Of a stretch of 64,000 nucleotides of DNA, positions 26,071 to 35,283 are shown one piece after another; the first letter of the stretch is position 1, and every line of letters starts with the position of its first letter. The stretch is from positions 587,871 to 651,870 of the forward strand of contig BPIQ01000001.1 in NCBI GenBank assembly GCA_026004195.1. Direction: 5' to 3'. Source of the DNA: Candidatus Binatia bacterium. GTDB taxonomy: Bacteria; Desulfobacterota; Binatia; HRBIN30; BPIQ01. A program made the position numbers and the translations under genes. The notes under the pieces were generated by a model. The model was not told the origin of the DNA and made no database searches. It saw only the letters and a list, made by a program, of their open reading frames with translations.

Positions 26071-26459
26071 CGGCCCGAACCGCGGTCTTTCCGGCGCCCG
26101 TGCCGGAGGTGCGCGAGCGAAAGCTCCAGAAGGGACCGCACGTGCTCGTCGTCGAGGGCGTAATAGACGAGCCGCCCCGACCTCCGGGACCGGACGATCC
26201 CGAAGGCCCGGAGCAGGCGCAACGCGTGCGACACGGCCGTCTCGGACGCCCCGACCGCCGACGCGAGCTCGCAGACGCAAAGCTCCTGCGCGCGGGCGAG
26301 CGCGTAGAGAATGCGCGTGCGCGTGGGATCCCCGAGGAGACGGAAGATCTCCGAAAGCCGAGCCGCCTCCGCCGGGTCGATCGAAGCCGACGGGACGCGC
26401 CCCGCCCGCAGATGCGTCTCGGGCACGCAGCGATCGAGGCCGAGGACCTTACCCTTCAC
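26067..26459 (-). CDS. ArsR/SmtB-family zinc-sensing repressor
   Basis: A protein of 130 residues with a winged helix-turn-helix (LSEIFRLLGDPTRTRILYAL; recognition helix ETAVSHALRLLRAFGIV). The alpha-5 sensor has Asp104, His106, His117 and His120, the exact DxH-x10-HxxH spacing of CzrA (SmtB has Glu in place of the last His). It also has CVC at 61-63, the alpha-3 motif of ArsR/CadC, so two sites may exist. It should leave DNA when zinc binds, releasing the downstream CDF exporter. It starts at GTG 26459 without a Shine-Dalgarno site, seven bases after its -10. Confidence 0.93.
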   Translation of the reverse strand: MKGKVLGLDRCVPETHLRAGRVPSASIDPAEAARLSEIFRLLGDPTRTRILYALARAQELCVCELASAVGASETAVSHALRLLRAFGIVRSRRSGRLVYYALDDEHVRSLLELSLAHLRHGRRKDRGSGR

Positions 26460-26463
26460 GCCT

Positions 26464-26483
26464 GAACATCTAGACAGATGTTC
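26464..26483. promoter_or_regulatory. ArsR operator (perfect inverted repeat)
   Basis: Arms GAACATCT (26464-26471) and AGATGTTC (26476-26483) with a four-base centre. It covers the -10 element and lies four bases from the arsR start, as expected for an autoregulating SmtB/ArsR repressor, whose operators carry a TGAACA-like half-site. Confidence 0.75.
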
Positions 26484-26496
26484 CCGGAAAGCGCAA
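26467..26496 (-). promoter_or_regulatory. Promoter of the arsR-CDF operon
   Basis: On minus, TTGCGC (26491-26496), 18-base spacer, TAGATG (26467-26472). Seven bases separate the -10 from GTG 26459. The operator overlaps the -10 and part of the spacer. Confidence 0.55.
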
Positions 26497-26501
26497 CGGC
26501 T

Positions 26502-28163
26502 CTATCCGGAGACCGCCGGAACGCGGCCGCCGGCGGGCCGCTCGAGGGGGACCGAGAGCGGCGAGCTGTCGAAATTCGGCTGCACGACGACGTCGGTCGG
26601 GGTGTCCTTGCGGTTCGTGTCCGCCCAGTACTGCCAGAGGAGGTTCGGGCGACCCGCGAGGGCGTCGACGACCCTGCCCTTCCACCGGGCGAGCTTCTGC
26701 ACGCGGCGCAAAACCCGGGCGAAGAGCCGGATGTGCTTCCGGAAAAAGCGCCGCTTCCTCAGGAAGTGGACCAGGAACGGCGGAAATCCGTGCACGGCCA
26801 TGGCGTAGAGAACGTCCCAGTAGAGGTCCTCGGGTTTCCGGTGGTGCAGGAGCGCCCCGCCCCAGAGGTGGTAGCCCTTTTGCGCCACGTCTTCGACGTC
26901 GGCCTCCGTGATGTGGCCGTCGCGCAGCGCCCGTTCGGTGAGCGACACGCCGGGGAAATACGTGAGCGAGAAGAAGTTGAAGTAGAAAGGCTTCGGTAAC
27001 CGTAGGAGGAGGTCGAGTGTCTCGAGCCGGTCGGCGTCCGTCTCGTAGGGATTGTCGCCGATGAAGTCCAGGTTTCTCTGCACGCCGTACCGCGCGAAGA
27101 TGCGACAGGCTCGGAGAATCGTCTCGTTCGAGGTCTCGCGCTCGTAACAGTCCCGCCGGATTCTCTCGGAGCCGGACTGGATGCCGATCGTCGTGCACCA
27201 GAGACCCGCCTCCCGCATGAGCCGCACTTTCTTCTCGTCCACCATCCCCGGGAAGGAGTAGACGATGAAGGGGAGGCCGATTTCGCGCTTGTACCGGGTA
27301 CAGAACTCCTCGAGCCAGGGCCGCGGCGGCGCGAAGATGTCGTCGCTGATCGCGATGGTCCGCAGCCGCGGACGAGCCTCTTTCGCAGCTCGAAGCTCCG
27401 CGAGCACGTGCTCGACGCTCCGCCGCCGGAGATACGTCCCGAGGTCGGAAAAAGCGGTCCGGGTGAAGTTGTGGATGCAGAACGTGCATTCGAAAGGACA
27501 CCCTCGGGCCGTCATGATGTCGTAGCTCACGGCTTGCAGGTCCCAGCTTGCCACGTCCCGCCAGCTCTCGTAGCCGAGGTAATACTTGTTCTCGGGGGTC
27601 AAGTCGGCGGGCGGCAGGAGGTCGAGGTCGGAAAGGAAAGCGCGCGAGGGGTTCTCCCGGATCTCGTCACCGGTGCGGACCCAAGTGCCCGGTAGATCCG
27701 TCCAGTCGAGACCGAGGCTCATCCGGTCCGTGAGCTCCGCGAGCACGAGCTCCCCTTCCGCCTTGCAGACGAGGTCCGCGTGCTCGAGGCACTGGCGGGG
27801 CTTCGTCTGCGGATGGATCCCGCCCCAGATGACGACGGCTCCCGTCCGTCGCTTGATCTCGCGGGTGAGCCGGGCCGCGAGCTGGTAGTAGGTGGACCAC
27901 ACGCTCATGCCGACCAGGTCCGGCTCGAGCCGTTCGACGAGGTCCAGCACGAGAGCACAGTCCTTCGGCGTGGGCTCGTGGTACGTGAAGTAGTTCTTGA
28001 AGAAGATGGAGTGGACGTCGTGCCCCCGGTGGCGCAGCAGGGGGTGGAAAATTCGTAGCGCATGGGACTGGTAGTTGTAGAAGGCGAGGAGCACGACCCG
28101 CAGCGGCCGGCCCGGCGCCTTCGCGCGCAAGTCGACGTCCGGCGGGAGGACGCGAAGCTCCAT
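26502..28163 (-). CDS. B12-binding-domain radical SAM protein
   Basis: About 553 residues. The N-terminal ~150 residues resemble a B12-binding Rossmann domain (VVLLAFYNYQSHALRIFHPLL, VGMSVWSTYYQ, VIWGGIHPQTKP). The radical SAM cluster motif is CPFECTFC, a CxxxCxxC, after TARG, followed by a TIM-barrel part with a GIQSGSERIRRDCYERE core. A ~130-residue C-terminal region is rich in Arg/Phe. Members catalyse methylations or rearrangements on poorly reactive carbons; substrate unknown. ATG 28163 follows TTGACA-18-GAAAAT by six bases, so it is another leaderless candidate. It is not in an operon with arsR. Confidence 0.9.
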   Translation of the reverse strand: MELRVLPPDVDLRAKAPGRPLRVVLLAFYNYQSHALRIFHPLLRHRGHDVHSIFFKNYFTYHEPTPKDCALVLDLVERLEPDLVGMSVWSTYYQLAARLTREIKRRTGAVVIWGGIHPQTKPRQCLEHADLVCKAEGELVLAELTDRMSLGLDWTDLPGTWVRTGDEIRENPSRAFLSDLDLLPPADLTPENKYYLGYESWRDVASWDLQAVSYDIMTARGCPFECTFCIHNFTRTAFSDLGTYLRRRSVEHVLAELRAAKEARPRLRTIAISDDIFAPPRPWLEEFCTRYKREIGLPFIVYSFPGMVDEKKVRLMREAGLWCTTIGIQSGSERIRRDCYERETSNETILRACRIFARYGVQRNLDFIGDNPYETDADRLETLDLLLRLPKPFYFNFFSLTYFPGVSLTERALRDGHITEADVEDVAQKGYHLWGGALLHHRKPEDLYWDVLYAMAVHGFPPFLVHFLRKRRFFRKHIRLFARVLRRVQKLARWKGRVVDALAGRPNLLWQYWADTNRKDTPTDVVVQPNFDSSPLSVPLERPAGGRVPAVSG

Positions 28164-28169
28164 GACGGC

Positions 28170-28199
28170 ATTTTCGCGGTGCCGCGAGGCGGGTGTCAA
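28170..28199 (-). promoter_or_regulatory. Promoter of the B12-radical SAM gene
   Basis: On minus, consensus TTGACA (28194-28199), 18-base spacer, GAAAAT (28170-28175), then six bases to ATG 28163. Confidence 0.55.
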
Positions 28200-28230
28200 G
28201 GACATTTCGAGCGGTTTCCCGCGCCGGCCC

Positions 28231-29514
28231 TCAGAACCAGGGCTCCGGTTCGATGCGCTCGCGACCTCCCATGTAGGGGCGCAGGACCTCGGGTACCACC
28301 ACGCTGCCGTCCTCGCGCTGGTAGTTCTCCAGAACGGCGATCATCGTCCGTGGAAGCGCGAGCCCCGAGCCGTTGAGCGTGTGGACGAACCGGGGCTTTC
28401 CGCCGCCCGCGGGACGGTAGCGGATGTTCGCCCGGCGGGCCTGGAAGTCGCGGAAGTTCGAGCACGAACTCACCTCGAGCCACTCGCCGCAGCCCGGCGC
28501 CCACACCTCGATGTCGAACTTCATGGCCGCGACGAAGGAAAGATCCCCGGTGCACATCTGGACGATCCGGTACCGCAGCCCGAGCCGACGGCAAACGTCC
28601 GCCGCGTCGTCGACGAGCCTCTGGAGCTCCCGGTCCGAATCCTCGGGAGGGACGAACTTGACGAGCTCGACCTTGTCGAACTGGTGCCCGCGTTTGATGC
28701 CCCGCACGTCGCGTCCCGCGGACATCTTCTCGCGGCGAAAACACGGGGTGTAGGCGACGTGGTAGATCGGGAGATACGCCTCGTCCAGGATCTCCTCGCG
28801 GTAGAGGTTCGTCACCGGCACTTCCGCCGTCGGAACGAACCAGATGTCTTCTTCGGCGTCGCGGTAGAGGTTGTCCCCGAACTTCGGCAGGTTCCCGGTT
28901 CCCACCAGGCACTCCCTCTTGACCATCGCGGGCGGATAGACCTCGCGGTAGCCGTGTTCCCGGACGTGGAGGTCGAGCATCCACTGGATGAGCGCCCTCT
29001 GCAGTGCGGCACCCGCCCCGCGGAGCACGTAGAAGCGGGAGCCGGAAATCTTCACGCCGCGCTCGAAGTCGAGAATCCCGAGCTCCACGCCGAGATCCCA
29101 GTGGGGCTTCGGCGGAAAATCGAACGTTTTTTCCTCGCCGACGGTCCGTACGACCACGTTGGCCGTCTCGTCGGGACCGACCGGAACGTCCGGGTGCGGG
29201 AGGTTCGGAATCTCGAGCATTTTCTCGCGAAAGGCACGCTCGAGTGCCTCGAGCTCCTTCTCGAGCGCCGAAATGCGCTCCCCGAGCGCCCGCATCTCCT
29301 CGATGCGACGGGTCCGCTCGGGCTCCTCGAGTCGGGGGATCTCCCGGGAGACGGAAGAGCGCTGCGCCTTGAGCGACTCCACCTCGTGGATTTTCGCCCG
29401 CCGCTTTCTGTCGATCTCGAGAAGAGCGTCGATCTCCGCGGGATCGAAACCGACTTTCCGGAGCTCGCGCTTGACGAAGTCGGTCTCCTCGCGGACGAGA
29501 CGGATGTCCAGCAT
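28231..29514 (-). CDS. serS: Seryl-tRNA synthetase
   Basis: A class II synthetase of 427 residues. The N-terminal coiled-coil arm (about residues 30-100) binds the tRNA-Ser long arm. Motif 2 ([25 protein letters not shown]) and motif 3 ([19 protein letters not shown]) are complete, and the serine pocket TAEVPVTN is present. It charges tRNA-Ser with serine. ATG 29514 sits nine bases from a predicted -10, with no Shine-Dalgarno sequence. Confidence 0.97.
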   Translation of the reverse strand: MLDIRLVREETDFVKRELRKVGFDPAEIDALLEIDRKRRAKIHEVESLKAQRSSVSREIPRLEEPERTRRIEEMRALGERISALEKELEALERAFREKMLEIPNLPHPDVPVGPDETANVVVRTVGEEKTFDFPPKPHWDLGVELGILDFERGVKISGSRFYVLRGAGAALQRALIQWMLDLHVREHGYREVYPPAMVKRECLVGTGNLPKFGDNLYRDAEEDIWFVPTAEVPVTNLYREEILDEAYLPIYHVAYTPCFRREKMSAGRDVRGIKRGHQFDKVELVKFVPPEDSDRELQRLVDDAADVCRRLGLRYRIVQMCTGDLSFVAAMKFDIEVWAPGCGEWLEVSSCSNFRDFQARRANIRYRPAGGGKPRFVHTLNGSGLALPRTMIAVLENYQREDGSVVVPEVLRPYMGGRERIEPEPWF

Positions 29515-29523
29515 CGAGTCCAG

Positions 29524-29552
29524 CGGTTAGCACGCACCCCGATTCGCAACAA
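29524..29552 (-). promoter_or_regulatory. Putative promoter of serS
   Basis: On minus, TTGTTG (29547-29552), 17-base spacer, TAACCG (29524-29529), nine bases before ATG 29514. Confidence 0.4.
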
Positions 29553-29554
29553 GG

Positions 29555-29932
29555 CTACGCGGTACCGCTCGGGACGCAGAACGCCCCCTCGACGTGTTCG
29601 AGGATGCGGAACCGCTCGGCCTCCCGGCGCACCACCACGACGTCGAACCGAACCGGCACTTCCTCGAGGCCGTGCGTCGCCAGGAACCGCAGCGCCGTCC
29701 GGACCATCCGGCGCTGCTTGGCGCGGCCGACGGCGAGAAGGCCCCACGAGGGAGACCCACGCCGCGTCTTCACTTCCACGAAAACGAGCGTCCCGCCGTC
29801 GAGCGCCACGAGGTCGAGCTCCCCGTAGCGAGAGCGGACGTTGCGGGCGAGAACGCTCCAGCCCCGACCCCGCAGGTACCGCGCCACCGCTTCTTCTCCC
29901 GCGAAGCCTTCGAGTTGCCGTGTCCCTGGCAC
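29555..29932 (-). CDS. YraN/UPF0102 family putative endonuclease
   Basis: A protein of 125 residues with the YraN signature: GFAGEEAVARYLRGRGW, then RSRYGELDLVALDGGTLVFVEVKTR, the restriction-endonuclease-like core (E..D...ExK). YraN proteins are widespread; their exact role in DNA processing is unsettled. It starts at GTG 29932, six bases from a predicted -10, and is divergent from gatC. serS begins 40 bases beyond its end. Confidence 0.9.
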   Translation of the reverse strand: MPGTRQLEGFAGEEAVARYLRGRGWSVLARNVRSRYGELDLVALDGGTLVFVEVKTRRGSPSWGLLAVGRAKQRRMVRTALRFLATHGLEEVPVRFDVVVVRREAERFRILEHVEGAFCVPSGTA

Positions 29933-29938
29933 GGAAGG

Positions 29939-29967
29939 AGTCTAGCCCGGAAGCCCCCGAAGCCCAA
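29939..29967 (-). promoter_or_regulatory. Putative promoter of yraN
   Basis: On minus, TTGGGC (29962-29967), 17-base spacer, TAGACT (29939-29944), six bases before GTG 29932. It is back to back with the gatC promoter. Confidence 0.5.
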
Positions 29968-29974
29968 GGCCACG

Positions 29975-30003
29975 TTGAAGGGAGCGGGGCCGTGTGTTAG
30001 AGC
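29975..30003 (+). promoter_or_regulatory. Putative promoter of the gatCAB-crotonase operon
   Basis: TTGAAG (29975-29980), 17-base spacer, TAGAGC (29998-30003), then seven bases to GTG 30011. This predicts a leaderless gatC message. Confidence 0.5.
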
Positions 30004-30010
30004 CCGGCCC

Positions 30011-30298
30011 GTGCCCCTCTCGCTCGAAGAAGTCCGGCACGTCGCGGCGCTCGCGCGGCTCGAGCTCGAGCCCGAAGAGGAGAGGCTTTTCGCCGAGCAG
30101 CTCGGGGCCGTGCTCGAGTACGTCCGGAAGCTCGAGGAACTCGAACTCGACGGCGTCGAACCGACCTCCCACGTCGTCGCGGTGGAACACCCCCTCCGAG
30201 AAGATCGGGTCACGAACCGCCCCCGTCCCGAGGAACTCCTGGCGAACACGCCGGAGAGGGACGGAAACTTCGTCAAGGTGCCGAAGATCCTGGAATGA
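30011..30298 (+). CDS. gatC: Aspartyl/glutamyl-tRNA amidotransferase subunit C
   Basis: Ninety-five residues. [17 protein letters not shown] and the C-terminal [17 protein letters not shown] are the GatC hallmarks. It wraps around GatA and GatB and stabilises the amidotransferase that converts misacylated Glu-tRNA-Gln and Asp-tRNA-Asn. GTG 30011 is chosen because the conserved N-terminus begins there; upstream codons belong to the divergent yraN. Its stop overlaps the gatA ATG. Confidence 0.95.
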   Translation: MPLSLEEVRHVAALARLELEPEEERLFAEQLGAVLEYVRKLEELELDGVEPTSHVVAVEHPLREDRVTNRPRPEELLANTPERDGNFVKVPKILE

Positions 30299-31776
30299 CC
30301 GACCCTTTCCGGCTCTCGGTCCGCGAGGCCCGGAGGCTTCTGGACGAAGGCGAACTTTCCTCGAAGGAGCTCACGCGAGCCACGCTCGAGCGCATCCACG
30401 GGACCGACGAGGTCCTCGGCGCCTTTCTCACCGTGTGCGAGGACCTCGCGTTGCGGCAAGCGGAAGAGAGCGACTCGAGGCGCGGGCGTCCCCTCTCCCC
30501 CCTCGACGGGATCCCGGTCGGCGTCAAGGACGTCATCTGCACCCGGGGAGTCCGTACGACGGCGGCGTCGCGGATGCTGGAGTCGTTCGTACCACCGTAC
30601 GACGCGACCGTCGTCGAACGGCTGCGGCGCGCGGGCGCCGTGCTGGTGGGAAAGCTCAACTGTGACGAGTTCGCGATGGGAAGCTCGACGGAAAACTCGG
30701 CTTTCCGGCGGACCCGCAATCCCTGGGACCGCGAACGCGTCCCCGGCGGCTCCTCGGGCGGGTCGGCGGCCGCGGTGGCCGCGCGGCAGTGCCCGCTCGC
30801 CCTCGGAACGGACACCGGAGGGTCGATCCGCCAGCCGGCGGCGCTCTGCGGCGTGGTGGGTCTCAAGCCCACCTACGGCCGGGTGAGCCGCTACGGAGTG
30901 GTCGCCTACGCGTCTTCTCTCGAGCAGGTGGGTCCGATCGCCCGCGAAGTGTGGGACTGCGCGGCGGCTCTCGGCGTCCTGGCGGGCCACGACCCGGCCG
31001 ACGCGACTTCCGTTCCGAGGGAAGTACCGGACTATCTCGGCGTCCTCGAGCGACCGCTGGGGCGCCCTCGTGTCGGACTCCCGAGCGAATACTTCGGCGA
31101 CGGGATCGACCCGGTCGTACGGGACAGGGTCCTTTCGGCCGTGGAAGTCCTGCGAGAGCTGGGCGCGGAAGTGGGGGAGACTTCCCTTCCCCACACGCCC
31201 TACGCCGTGGCCTGTTACTACCTCGTCGCCACGGCCGAGGCCAGCTCGAATCTCGCACGTTACGACGGCATCCGCTACGGTTTTCGCGCCCCGGACGCGA
31301 AGGATCTGCTCGACCTCTACTGCCGGACGCGACGACTCGGCTTCGGGCCCGAGGTCAAGCGGCGGATCATGCTCGGCACCTACGCGCTTTCGGCCGGATA
31401 CTACGAGGCGTACTACTTGCGAGCCCAGAAGGTCCGAACGTTGATCCGAAGGGATTTCGAAACGGCCTTTTCCCGGTACGACGTGCTGGCGACGCCGACC
31501 TCGCCCACGTCGGCTTTTCCGCTGGGTTCCAGGCTCCACGACCCGCTCCAGATGTACCTCTCCGACGTCCTCACCATCGCCGTCAACCTGGCCGGTCTTC
31601 CCGCGATCTCCCTGCCCTGCGGTTTCGACGACTCGGGCCTCCCCGTGGGACTGCAACTCGTAGGCCGCCCCTTCGAGGAGGAAACCATCCTCCGGCTCGG
31701 CCACGCCTACCAGTCCGCCACCTCGTGGCACCGCGCGGAGCCTCCCCTGGACCAGCGAGGCTCGACGGGAGGATGA
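30295..31776 (+). CDS. gatA: Aspartyl/glutamyl-tRNA amidotransferase subunit A
   Basis: A protein of 493 residues, an amidase-signature enzyme that releases ammonia from glutamine. The Ser-cisSer-Lys triad is visible: Lys in [10 protein letters not shown], cis-Ser in [13 protein letters not shown] and the nucleophile in [26 protein letters not shown] and SQDTIGP-like [10 protein letters not shown] also match. It overlaps gatC and gatB by four bases at each end (ATGA), so all subunits are co-translated. Confidence 0.97.
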   Translation: MTDPFRLSVREARRLLDEGELSSKELTRATLERIHGTDEVLGAFLTVCEDLALRQAEESDSRRGRPLSPLDGIPVGVKDVICTRGVRTTAASRMLESFVPPYDATVVERLRRAGAVLVGKLNCDEFAMGSSTENSAFRRTRNPWDRERVPGGSSGGSAAAVAARQCPLALGTDTGGSIRQPAALCGVVGLKPTYGRVSRYGVVAYASSLEQVGPIAREVWDCAAALGVLAGHDPADATSVPREVPDYLGVLERPLGRPRVGLPSEYFGDGIDPVVRDRVLSAVEVLRELGAEVGETSLPHTPYAVACYYLVATAEASSNLARYDGIRYGFRAPDAKDLLDLYCRTRRLGFGPEVKRRIMLGTYALSAGYYEAYYLRAQKVRTLIRRDFETAFSRYDVLATPTSPTSAFPLGSRLHDPLQMYLSDVLTIAVNLAGLPAISLPCGFDDSGLPVGLQLVGRPFEEETILRLGHAYQSATSWHRAEPPLDQRGSTGG

Positions 31777-33245
31777 GCTTGGCCTGGGAACCCGTCATCG
31801 GTCTCGAGGTCCACGCCGAACTGCTCACCGAAGCGAAGATTTTCTGCGGCTGTTCGGCACGGTTCGGGGCGGCACCCAACGAGAACACCTGCCCGGTGTG
31901 CCTCGGGCTTCCCGGCGTGCTACCGGTGCCCAACGGCAAGGTCGTCGACTTCGCCCTTCGTCTCGGGCTCGCCACGAACTCCCGGATCGCCCGGACGAGC
32001 CGCTGGGCACGCAAGAACTACTTCTACCCGGACCTCCCGAAAGGCTACCAGATCAGCCAGTACGAGCTCCCGATCTGCGAGGGCGGCTACGTGGAAATCG
32101 ACGTCGGAGACGCCGTCCGCCGCATCGGCCTCGTGCGGATCCACATGGAAGAGGACACGGGCAAGAACATCCACGACGCCCGTGCCGACGCGAGCCTCGT
32201 CGACTTCAACCGCTCCGGCGTGCCGCTCCTCGAAATCGTGAGCGCTCCCGAGCTTCGCTCGCCCGAGGAAGCCGGCGCCTACCTCCGTGCTTTGCGCACC
32301 CTGCTCCGCTACCTCGAGATCTGCGACGGAAACATGGAAGAGGGGAGCTTTCGGTGCGATGCCAACGTCTCGGTCCGTCCGGCGGGCAGCTCCGAGCTCG
32401 GCGTCAAGGTGGAGGTGAAGAACATGAACTCCTTCCGCGCCGTCGAGCGGGCGCTCGCCTACGAGATCGCACGGCAGATCGACGCCCTCGAAAGCGGCGA
32501 GCCGGTGGTCCAGGAAACGCGACTCTGGGACCCCGAAGCGGAACGCACCCGGCCGATGCGGCGCAAGGAGTACGCCCACGACTACCGCTACTTCCCCGAC
32601 CCGGACCTGCCGCCGCTGCGGGTCGACGACGGGTGGATCGACCGAGTCCGTGCCGACTTGCCCGAACTTCCGCGGACCCGGCGAGACCGCCTCGTCCGAC
32701 AGTACGGGCTTCCCCGTTACGACGCGGAGGTGCTCACCGCGCGAAAGGACCTGGCGGACTTCTTCGAAGAGGCCGTGCGCGAGCATCCGAACCCCAAGGC
32801 CATCAGCAACTGGACGATGGGAGAGGTGTTGCGCGTCGTGAGAGAACGCGGGCTCGACCGCGAGCTCGTGATCCGCGACTGGCCCGTGCCGCCCCGGTCG
32901 CTGGCCCGGCTCGTCCGGCTCGTGGACGAGGGGAAGATCAGCGGCAAGATCGCGAAGCAGGTGTTCGAAAAGATGCTCGCGGGCGGAGGCTCGCCCGAGG
33001 AAATCGTGGAAGCGGAAGGTCTCGTGCAGGTGTCGGACGAGTCCGAGCTCGAGCGGGCGATCCGGGAGGTGCTGGCCTCGCACGCGGACAAGGTGGAGGA
33101 GTACCGGGCGGGAAAGGAAAAGCTTTTCGGATTTTTCGTGGGCCAGGCCATGAAGCGTCTCGGCGGAAAAGCGCACCCGGGAAAGCTCAACGAGCTCCTC
33201 AGGCGAGCGCTTTCCGCGGCCCCGAAAGGAGAGGAACGACCATGA
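31773..33245 (+). CDS. gatB: Aspartyl/glutamyl-tRNA amidotransferase subunit B
   Basis: A protein of 490 residues. [13 protein letters not shown] at the N-terminus, the zinc-site cysteines (CGCS and CPVCLG), [14 protein letters not shown] and [17 protein letters not shown] mark the cradle domain. The helical and tail domains ([16 protein letters not shown]) bind tRNA. It phosphorylates and amidates the misacylated tRNA with ammonia from GatA. The following crotonase starts within its last codons. Confidence 0.97.
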   Translation: MSLAWEPVIGLEVHAELLTEAKIFCGCSARFGAAPNENTCPVCLGLPGVLPVPNGKVVDFALRLGLATNSRIARTSRWARKNYFYPDLPKGYQISQYELPICEGGYVEIDVGDAVRRIGLVRIHMEEDTGKNIHDARADASLVDFNRSGVPLLEIVSAPELRSPEEAGAYLRALRTLLRYLEICDGNMEEGSFRCDANVSVRPAGSSELGVKVEVKNMNSFRAVERALAYEIARQIDALESGEPVVQETRLWDPEAERTRPMRRKEYAHDYRYFPDPDLPPLRVDDGWIDRVRADLPELPRTRRDRLVRQYGLPRYDAEVLTARKDLADFFEEAVREHPNPKAISNWTMGEVLRVVRERGLDRELVIRDWPVPPRSLARLVRLVDEGKISGKIAKQVFEKMLAGGGSPEEIVEAEGLVQVSDESELERAIREVLASHADKVEEYRAGKEKLFGFFVGQAMKRLGGKAHPGKLNELLRRALSAAPKGEERP

Positions 33246-34039
33246 AGTACGAAGTCTTCACCGTCGAGAAGGACCCGGGAACGCGTGTGGCCACGCTCTG
33301 GCACGACAACGCCGAGAGGCGGAACGCCATGGGGCCCGCTTTCTGGAAGGAACTTCCGCTCGTCATGGAGGAACTCGCGAACGATCGAGAAGTCCGGGCC
33401 GTCGTGCTCGCCGGCCGCGGCCGGGACTTCTCGGTGGGGCTCGACCTGAAAACCATGATGGGAACGCTCGAGGGCGGCCGCGAGGCGCTCCTCGAACAGA
33501 TTCTGCGGCTCCAGCGCTCCATCTCGTCGGTGGCGGACTGCCCGAAACCGGTCGTCGCGGCCGTCCACGGTTACTGCCTCGGAGGCGGCGTCGACCTCGC
33601 GACCGCGTGCGACATTCGCTACGCCTCGGCCGACGCGGTGTTTTCCATCCGCGAGACGCGCATGGCCATGGTGGCCGACGTGGGGACGCTGCAGCGTCTT
33701 CCGGCCATCGTCGGCAAGGGGTTCGTCGCCGAACTCGCGTTGACGGGCGACGACATTCCCGCTTCGCGGGCCAAAGAGATCCATCTCGTCAACGAAGTGT
33801 TCCCCGACGCGGAAAGCACGCTCGCCGCGGCCCGCTCGCTCGCCGCGCGCATCGCCCGGAACTCGCCCCGTGCCGTCACCGGTACCAAGCGGGTGCTGCA
33901 GTTCTGCGAGGGAAAGTCGGTAGCGGACGGTCTCCGCTACGTCGCCGTGTGGAACGCGGCGTTCCTGCCGAGCAAGGATCTCGAGGAAGCGGTGCGCGCC
34001 TTTCTCGAGAAACGAGAGCCCGAGTTCACGGGCGAGTGA
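33242..34039 (+). CDS. Crotonase-fold enzyme, Delta3,5-Delta2,4-dienoyl-CoA isomerase-like
   Basis: A protein of 265 residues. The CoA-oxyanion loops are AGRGRDFSVGLDL and HGYCLGGGVDLATACDIRY. Three acidic residues match those of the mitochondrial ECH1 isomerase: the Asp of CDIRY, the Glu of SIRETRMAM and the Asp of VADVGTLQRLP. This favours dienoyl-CoA isomerisation in unsaturated fatty-acid breakdown over simple hydration. Its ATG overlaps the gatB stop, so it is translated with the tRNA amidotransferase genes, an odd pairing with no evident functional link. Confidence 0.9.
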   Translation: MKYEVFTVEKDPGTRVATLWHDNAERRNAMGPAFWKELPLVMEELANDREVRAVVLAGRGRDFSVGLDLKTMMGTLEGGREALLEQILRLQRSISSVADCPKPVVAAVHGYCLGGGVDLATACDIRYASADAVFSIRETRMAMVADVGTLQRLPAIVGKGFVAELALTGDDIPASRAKEIHLVNEVFPDAESTLAAARSLAARIARNSPRAVTGTKRVLQFCEGKSVADGLRYVAVWNAAFLPSKDLEEAVRAFLEKREPEFTGE

Positions 34040-34044
34040 CGGTT

Positions 34045-35280
34045 TCAGCTCCGGTAGGCGGAATTCAACCGGACGTAGGCCGGCGTCAGGTCCGACGTCG
34101 TCCTTCTCGCCTCGGCGCTTCCCGCCCCGAGGTCCAGGGTCAGGACGAACTCCGCGCGCGCCGCGATCGCACGGGCGCGTGCGAGATCCCGGGCCGAACC
34201 GCAGGGTCGACCCTCGCGCGCCACGCAGACGGGCCCCACGAAAACCCGGAGCTTCGAGGGGTCGAACCGTGCGCCGCTGTAACCGGCGGCGCAGACGAAG
34301 CGGCCGACGTAAGGATCCCCGGCGAAAAAGGCCGTCTTGCACAAGGGAGAGCGCGCGATGGCCTCGGCGACCTTCTCGGCGTCCGACTTCGTCCGCGCGC
34401 CCCGCACGACCACGTCGACGACCCGCGTCGCACCCTCGCCGTCCCGCACGATCATGCGGGCGAGATCGACCATGACCTCGGTCACGGCTTCGGCCACGCG
34501 AACGTAGTCGCGAGAGCGAGGCCGGAGAGGAAAAGGTAGCGAGGCTCCGTTGGCCAGCAAGAGGACGGTGTCGTTCGTGCTCGTGTCGCCGTCGACGACG
34601 ATGGCGCCGAAGGAAACCGGCAAAGCTTCCCGGAGAATGGAGCGGAGCGAAGACGCCGAGAGCGCCGCGTCGGTGAGCACGAAGGCGAGCATCGTGGCGT
34701 GACCGGGCCCTACCGTGCGCATCCTGGGAGCGATCATGCCCGCGCCTTTGGCCATCCCGGTAACCACGACCGTCCTGCCGTCCGCCCGGAGCGTCCTCGA
34801 GGACCATTTGGGAAAGGCGTCGGTCGTCCGCATGGCCTCGAGCGCGTCGAAAAATCCCTCGGGCGAAAGCCTCGCGGCGGCCCGGAGAATCCCCTTCCGC
34901 AGTGGGGCGAACGGCAGAGGTGCTCCGATGGGCCCCGTCGAACACGGCAGGACGGCGTTCTCCGGGACCCCGAGCACGCGCGCCGCTTCGGCACAGAGCC
35001 GGCGGGCCACCCGAAGCCCCTCGGCGCCGGTGAACGCGTTGGCGTTACCGCTGTTCGCGAGAATGGCGCGCGCCTCGCCGGAGCGGAGCCTTTCCGCGGC
35101 GATCTCCACCGGGGCCGCACGCACGACGTTGGTGGTGAGCGCGCCGGCGACCCTCGCCGGAAGGTCCGAAAAGACGAGCGCGAGGTCTTTCCCGCGCCGC
35201 TTCTTCAAGCCGCAGGAGACGCCCGCGAACCGGTAGCCGAGGGGCAGCGAGGGAAGACGTTCTCGCGACCTGCGCCGCAA
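34045..35280 (-). CDS. argJ: Bifunctional ornithine acetyltransferase / N-acetylglutamate synthase
   Basis: A protein of 411 residues. ALTTNVVRAAPV, ILANSGNANAFTG, LPCSTGPIG, the self-cleavage region KGAGMIAP...ATMLAFVLTD and GDTSTNDTV are ArgJ motifs. The enzyme cuts itself before the Thr of ATML; that Thr becomes the nucleophile for moving acetyl groups between ornithine and glutamate in arginine synthesis. Just before ATML there are seven extra residues (RTVGPGH, 34699-34719). The stop of the HisN-like gene lies a few bases upstream, so the two are in one operon. Confidence 0.95.
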   Translation of the reverse strand: MRRRSRERLPSLPLGYRFAGVSCGLKKRRGKDLALVFSDLPARVAGALTTNVVRAAPVEIAAERLRSGEARAILANSGNANAFTGAEGLRVARRLCAEAARVLGVPENAVLPCSTGPIGAPLPFAPLRKGILRAAARLSPEGFFDALEAMRTTDAFPKWSSRTLRADGRTVVVTGMAKGAGMIAPRMRTVGPGHATMLAFVLTDAALSASSLRSILREALPVSFGAIVVDGDTSTNDTVLLLANGASLPFPLRPRSRDYVRVAEAVTEVMVDLARMIVRDGEGATRVVDVVVRGARTKSDAEKVAEAIARSPLCKTAFFAGDPYVGRFVCAAGYSGARFDPSKLRVFVGPVCVAREGRPCGSARDLARARAIAARAEFVLTLDLGAGSAEARRTTSDLTPAYVRLNSAYRS

Positions 35281-35283
35281 GTC

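Noticed and set aside
30789-31772. N-terminal extension of gatB by 328 residues
   Set aside because: It is the wrong frame of gatA; GatB begins at ATG 31773 with its conserved N-terminus.
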